From positions 1 through 9,731 of the forward strand of contig JABHIC010000112.1 in NCBI GenBank assembly GCA_018671205.1: DNA of 9,731 nucleotides, given 5' to 3'. Of this stretch, positions 7,357 through 9,731 are shown in pieces. Every line of letters starts with the position of its first letter. Positions within the stretch are counted from its first letter, which is position 1. The notes below the pieces were generated by a model. It was not told the DNA's origin, made no database searches, and saw nothing but the letters and a program-made list of their open reading frames with translations. This DNA is from Gammaproteobacteria bacterium (lineage in GTDB: Bacteria > Pseudomonadota > Gammaproteobacteria > GCF-002020875). The position numbers and the translations under genes are program-made.

Positions 7357-7397
7357 AAAAATAGAAAAGGGATGGTCTATTTTACACCATCCCTTTT
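7357..7397 (-). terminator. Strong intrinsic terminator between the DUF302 gene and miaB
   Basis: A perfect 12-bp inverted repeat (AAAAGGGATGGT at 7365-7376 and its complement at 7386-7397) encloses a 9-base loop. On the minus strand the stem ends in TTTT followed by CTATTTTT, a classic Rho-independent form. The A and T tracts at both ends let it work in either direction. The hairpin ends about 9 bases before the miaB ATG, leaving no room for a complete promoter between them. It may end the DUF302 transcript or act as a leader attenuator for the miaB operon. Confidence 0.85.
7379..7384 (-). promoter_or_regulatory. Possible -10 box for miaB inside the terminator loop
   Basis: TAAAAT (5 of 6 consensus) occupies most of the terminator loop on the minus strand. 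The hexamer 17 bases upstream (TGCCGG) is a poor -35. A transcript begun here would start inside the 3' arm of the hairpin and so could not form the terminator. The proposal rests on position and one hexamer. Confidence 0.2.
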
Positions 7398-7416
7398 CCT
7401 TCCGGCACAATAGAGC

Positions 7417-7440
7417 ACTGTTCAGTCAGGGCTGAACAGT
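7417..7440 (-). other. Perfect hairpin just after the DUF302 stop codon
   Basis: ACTGTTCAG (7417-7425) and CTGAACAGT (7432-7440) form a perfect 9-bp stem around a 6-base loop, starting 7 bases beyond the DUF302 gene stop on the minus strand. No T-tract follows, so it is not an intrinsic terminator by itself. It could protect the 3' end of the DUF302 mRNA, work in tandem with the terminator 20 bases further on, or be a protein-binding dyad. Confidence 0.6.
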
Positions 7441-7447
7441 ATCTCGG

Positions 7448-7942
7448 TCAGAACTCACCCGCCGCCACATTCTCCGTAAGGGCCTGCAGCTTCGGAGCAA
7501 AGTCTAAAATCAGATCCTTGACCCCTTTGCTGATGTTCGGATCGGTAAGCACTACCGCAGGGTTGGTGGTATAGAGTCTAAACGTACCCAGCTTGTCCTT
7601 ATTCTCAACCACCGCAATACGACAAGGCATCATGACCACCATCGTCTCATCAAGGTCTGCAATCTCTGCCCCGACACGGGCATCACAGAGGTGGTGAATG
7701 GTCATATGACGATAGGGTTTGCCCGTGAGCGCCTCCACCTGCTTATAGAGTGGGGCAAAGAAGACATGGTTGATTCCCTGCTCAATCGACTGGCTCCTGA
7801 TCGCCTCGTCAATATCCTCTCCGCTCATCCCCTCAACAACATCGAACCCCAAAACCAGATCACCAAACCCACCGGAAACCGCGGATTGTGTCCCGCCCAT
7901 CATCGTTACTATCAACAGCAGGAATGAACCTATTTTTCTCAT
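7448..7942 (-). CDS. Exported DUF302 family protein
   Basis: I set the start at the ATG at 7942, giving 164 residues, because GGAGAG lies 4 bases upstream. A GTG at 7954 in the same frame lacks such a site. The N-terminus MRKIGSFLLLIVTMMGG is a signal peptide, with cleavage likely near TQSA (18-21), so the mature protein should be periplasmic. The mature part fits the DUF302 pattern: a conserved HHLCDARVG segment with Cys86, then MMPCRIAVVE with Cys107 and a short segment ending in TTNP. No enzymatic role for DUF302 is established, and I do not assign one. It stands alone between amtB and miaB, followed by a hairpin and a terminator, so it is probably its own transcription unit or the tail of the amtB transcript. 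The DUF302 assignment rests on motif memory, not a search. Confidence 0.8.
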   Translation of the reverse strand: MRKIGSFLLLIVTMMGGTQSAVSGGFGDLVLGFDVVEGMSGEDIDEAIRSQSIEQGINHVFFAPLYKQVEALTGKPYRHMTIHHLCDARVGAEIADLDETMVVMMPCRIAVVENKDKLGTFRLYTTNPAVVLTDPNISKGVKDLILDFAPKLQALTENVAAGEF

Positions 7943-7946
7943 TTTA

Positions 7947-7952
7947 CTCTCC
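7947..7952 (-). promoter_or_regulatory. Ribosome-binding site fixing the DUF302 gene start
   Basis: GGAGAG on the minus strand, 4 bases before ATG at 7942, is the best Shine-Dalgarno sequence in the window. It favours this start over the GTG at 7954. A short dyad, GTTAAATTAAC at 7960-7970, lies just upstream. I see no convincing promoter in the gap to amtB. Confidence 0.8.
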
Positions 7953-8011
7953 ACGAATAGTTAAATTAACAATAACTTACTGGCATAACACTTAAACTAA
8001 GCCAGAACCAC

Positions 8012-8060
8012 CGCCCACAAAACAGGGGCGATCATAACATAGCCCTGTATTTGATACGGG
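8012..8060 (-). other. Two imperfect hairpins downstream of amtB
   Basis: In the 136-base gap after amtB, CCC-T-GTAT and ATAC-GGG (8043-8060) pair around TTG with one bulged base. CGCCC and GGGCG (8012-8016, 8026-8030) pair around a 9-base loop. Neither is followed by a T-tract on the minus strand, so they are weak candidates for the end of the amtB transcript. Read-through into the DUF302 gene is possible. Confidence 0.3.
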
Positions 8061-8078
8061 GATTGTGCGTCCTCCTCC

Positions 8079-9383
8079 CTATAGATCGTAGCCACGCTCC
8101 TCATGGGAGACAATATCCAGCCCCTCGGTCTCTTCATCCGAGGATACCCGCAGCCCCCCGACCATCATCGACACCACTTTAAGGATAAGCCAGGTGGCAA
8201 TCGCGGTATAGATCCCGGTTGCGATCACCCCCACAAACTGCACCCAGAGCTGAGCGGGGATGGTCATCCCCTCTGCCAACCCCTGACCACTGAAGATGCC
8301 CAACTGGTCGGAGGCAAACAGTCCTGCCATCAGGGTTCCGATAATTCCGCCCACCCCGTGAACAGGAAACACATCCAGTGAGTCATCAATCTTCCAGACC
8401 CGTTTCACCAGCTGTACGGCGTTGAAGCAGACAACTCCAGCGACCACACCAATCACCAGCGCACCGGCTGGCCCGACAAAACCGGAGGCCGGGGTAATGG
8501 TGCCCAACCCCGCGACCATCCCGGTTACCGTACCCAGTGCGGTCGGCATACCAAACTTCTTCCACTCATAGAACATCCAGGTAATGGCCCCTGCTGATGC
8601 GGAGATATGGGTCACTAGTATCGCCATCGCGGCATCCCCATTAGCGGCCAACGCACTGCCCCCATTAAAGCCAAGCCAGCCGACCCAGAGCATACCTGCA
8701 CCCGTCACTGTCATCGTCATATTATGGGGAGGCATCGCCGTTGTCGGAAAGCCCTTGCGTGGCCCTAATACCAGCGCAGCAACCAGAGCGGCCACACCTG
8801 CGGTGATATGAACTACCGTGCCACCCGCAAAATCAAGCAGCCCCATCTCTCCCAGCCAGCCACCGCCCCAGACCCAGTGGGTCACCGGAGCATAGACCAC
8901 AATCAGCCAGATCGCAGAGAAGAGCAGTACCGCAGAGAACTTCATCCGCTCCGCAAAAGCACCCACAATCAGCGCTGGAGTGATGATCGCAAAGGTCATC
9001 TGGAAGGTCGCAAATAGCGATTCCGGCAGATCACCGCTCAGGGTCTCCTCCTGAATGGAGGCAAATAATAGATTGGAGAAGCCACCGACCCAGCTGTTCC
9101 CCTCAGAGAAGGCCATCGTGTACCCCAGCAGTAGCCAGAGAATGGAGGCGATTCCGGCAATGGCGAAACACTGCATCAATATAGAGAGCACATTCTTGGA
9201 GCGAACCAACCCTCCATAGAAGAGTGCCAACCCCGGCAGAGACATAAACAGCACCAATGCCGTGGAGGTGAGAATCCACGCGGTGTTAGCCCCATTCAGG
9301 GGCACCTCCTCGGCCAGAGCCACCCCAGGAATAAGCAGCAGCAGAATACTCAACATTTTTTCAACCCATCGATTACGCAACAT
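8079..9383 (-). CDS. amtB: Ammonium channel AmtB
   Basis: AmtB is the trimeric inner-membrane channel for ammonium uptake, gated by GlnK. The 434-residue precursor starts with a signal peptide (cleavage after VALA, near residue 24) and continues as a chain of about eleven membrane helices. Family hallmarks are the GLALFYGGLVRSKN motif (51-64), the Asp184 site in LLDFAGGTVVH, and the twin pore histidines His169 (VTHWVW) and His342 (VHGVGG). The cytosolic C-terminal tail GLDIVSHEERGYDL (421-434) resembles the segment that contacts GlnK in E. coli. The ATG at 9383 has a moderate purine-rich site (AGAGAAG) about 9 bases upstream. glnK lies directly upstream on the same strand, the classic pairing, with an intrinsic terminator between them. 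Confidence 0.98.
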   Translation of the reverse strand: MLRNRWVEKMLSILLLLIPGVALAEEVPLNGANTAWILTSTALVLFMSLPGLALFYGGLVRSKNVLSILMQCFAIAGIASILWLLLGYTMAFSEGNSWVGGFSNLLFASIQEETLSGDLPESLFATFQMTFAIITPALIVGAFAERMKFSAVLLFSAIWLIVVYAPVTHWVWGGGWLGEMGLLDFAGGTVVHITAGVAALVAALVLGPRKGFPTTAMPPHNMTMTVTGAGMLWVGWLGFNGGSALAANGDAAMAILVTHISASAGAITWMFYEWKKFGMPTALGTVTGMVAGLGTITPASGFVGPAGALVIGVVAGVVCFNAVQLVKRVWKIDDSLDVFPVHGVGGIIGTLMAGLFASDQLGIFSGQGLAEGMTIPAQLWVQFVGVIATGIYTAIATWLILKVVSMMVGGLRVSSDEETEGLDIVSHEERGYDL

Positions 9384-9415
9384 TATTTAACTTCTCTTTC
9401 TATATTGTCTCTGCT

Positions 9416-9439
9416 AAAAAGCCCCCGGAGTTGGGGGCT
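9416..9439 (-). terminator. Intrinsic terminator between glnK and amtB
   Basis: On the minus strand AGCCCCC-AACTCC-GGGGGCT (9420-9439) forms a 7-bp GC-rich stem with a 6-base loop, followed by TTTTT (9416-9420). This is a strong Rho-independent terminator inside what is normally a single glnK-amtB transcript. It ends about 32 bases before the amtB ATG. It probably lowers amtB expression relative to glnK, or forces amtB to use its own promoter. Confidence 0.88.
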
Positions 9440-9444
9440 CATTA

Positions 9445-9460
9445 ACCTAAAGGAGTGCCA
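9445..9460 (-). promoter_or_regulatory. Sigma-54-like promoter motif before amtB
   Basis: TGGCACTCCTTTAGGT on the minus strand matches the -24 element TGGCAC perfectly. The -12 element at the correct 5-base spacing is TAGGT in place of TTGCW, so the usually invariant GC reads GG. Nitrogen-controlled glnK-amtB operons are commonly sigma-54 dependent, so location and function fit. The start site would fall near 9434, inside the terminator stem, so such transcripts would escape termination. The -12 mismatch keeps confidence low, and I found no clear NtrC site nearby. Confidence 0.3.
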
Positions 9461-9521
9461 ACCAGGAAACGCCTGATCAACTCATGCACTGTTGACTTAA
9501 GGGCAGCGCTAAAGGGCCGCT

Positions 9522-9731
9522 CTAAACCGCATCCGGCCCGGACTCTCCAGTTCGAATACGGATTGTCTCCTCCAGATTGGAGACAAAAATTTTGCCATCC
9601 CCAATCTTGCCGGTATTGGCTGCCTCACGGGTCACCTCAATCACCCGATCCAGCAGCTCCGCCTTAATCGCAATCTCCAACTTCACCTTGGGGAGAAAAT
9701 CCACCACATACTCTGCCCCACGATAAAGCTC
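9522..9731 (-). CDS. glnK: Nitrogen regulatory protein PII, GlnK type (5' end cut by the window)
   Basis: PII proteins sense ATP/ADP and 2-oxoglutarate; GlnK plugs AmtB when nitrogen is plentiful. The last 69 codons and a TAG stop are visible, matching residues 44-112 of a 112-residue PII protein. ELYRGAEYVVDF holds the T-loop with the uridylylation site corresponding to Tyr51. TGKIGDGKIFV and IRIRTGE are the nucleotide-binding B and C loop segments typical of the family. The first ~43 codons and the promoter lie beyond the window. GlnK rather than GlnB is inferred from the neighbouring amtB; the visible sequence alone does not separate them. An internal GTG at 9707 is a valine codon, not a start. 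Confidence 0.96.
   Translation of the reverse strand, partial: ELYRGAEYVVDFLPKVKLEIAIKAELLDRVIEVTREAANTGKIGDGKIFVSNLEETIRIRTGESGPDAV

Noticed and set aside
7348..7410. N-terminal extension of MiaB to a TTG at 7410
   Set aside because: The added 21 residues are encoded by a terminator hairpin and do not resemble MiaB. The ATG at 7347 restores the E. coli cysteine numbering.
9705..9707. GTG at 9707 as the start of a short 61-codon gene
   Set aside because: The frame continues upstream to the window edge with ELYRGAEY, the PII T-loop, so this is an internal valine codon of glnK.

Overview
The window looks like chromosomal core sequence from a Gram-negative gammaproteobacterium. It carries LPS and lipoprotein biosynthesis genes (lpxC, lnt), a SecA aligning residue for residue with the Escherichia coli numbering over its N-terminal part, and the miaB-ybeZ-ybeY-lnt group typical of that class. 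I cannot resolve the genus. All nine genes lie on the minus strand, so transcription runs from high to low coordinates: glnK > amtB > DUF302 gene > miaB > ybeZ > ybeY > lnt > lpxC > secA. glnK lacks its 5' end and secA lacks its 3' end because the window cuts them. I see no tRNA, rRNA, CRISPR array, insertion sequence or phage gene. No gap between genes exceeds about 205 bases.

Region by region: (1) 7943-9731 holds the nitrogen module, the PII signal protein GlnK and the ammonium channel AmtB. They are separated by a strong intrinsic terminator overlapping a sigma-54-like motif. (2) 7348-7942 holds a small exported DUF302 protein with a strong Shine-Dalgarno site, followed by two perfect hairpins. 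The second is a terminator ending only about 9 bases before the miaB start. (3) 3145-7347 is a tightly packed operon of tRNA modification (miaB), PhoH-like ATPase (ybeZ), rRNA endonuclease (ybeY) and apolipoprotein N-acyltransferase (lnt). Each stop codon overlaps the next start by one base. The corC/ybeX gene that usually precedes lnt is absent, and Lnt stops before the last transmembrane helix found in E. coli Lnt. (4) 2942-3144 is an AT-rich promoter region for lpxC (lipid A synthesis). (5) 1-1835 is secA, with a 200-base leader that has no secM-like gene.

Functionally, the lnt-lpxC-secA half serves envelope building (lipoprotein acylation, lipid A, protein export). The miaB-ybeZ-ybeY half serves translation, and glnK-amtB serves ammonium uptake and its control. 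No undescribed multi-gene system is visible; this is mostly ordinary core genome. The best leads are local: Lnt without its C-terminal helix, the joining of the ybe group to lpxC-secA without ftsZ, corC or secM, and two places where a terminator hairpin seems to contain or overlap promoter elements for the downstream gene.
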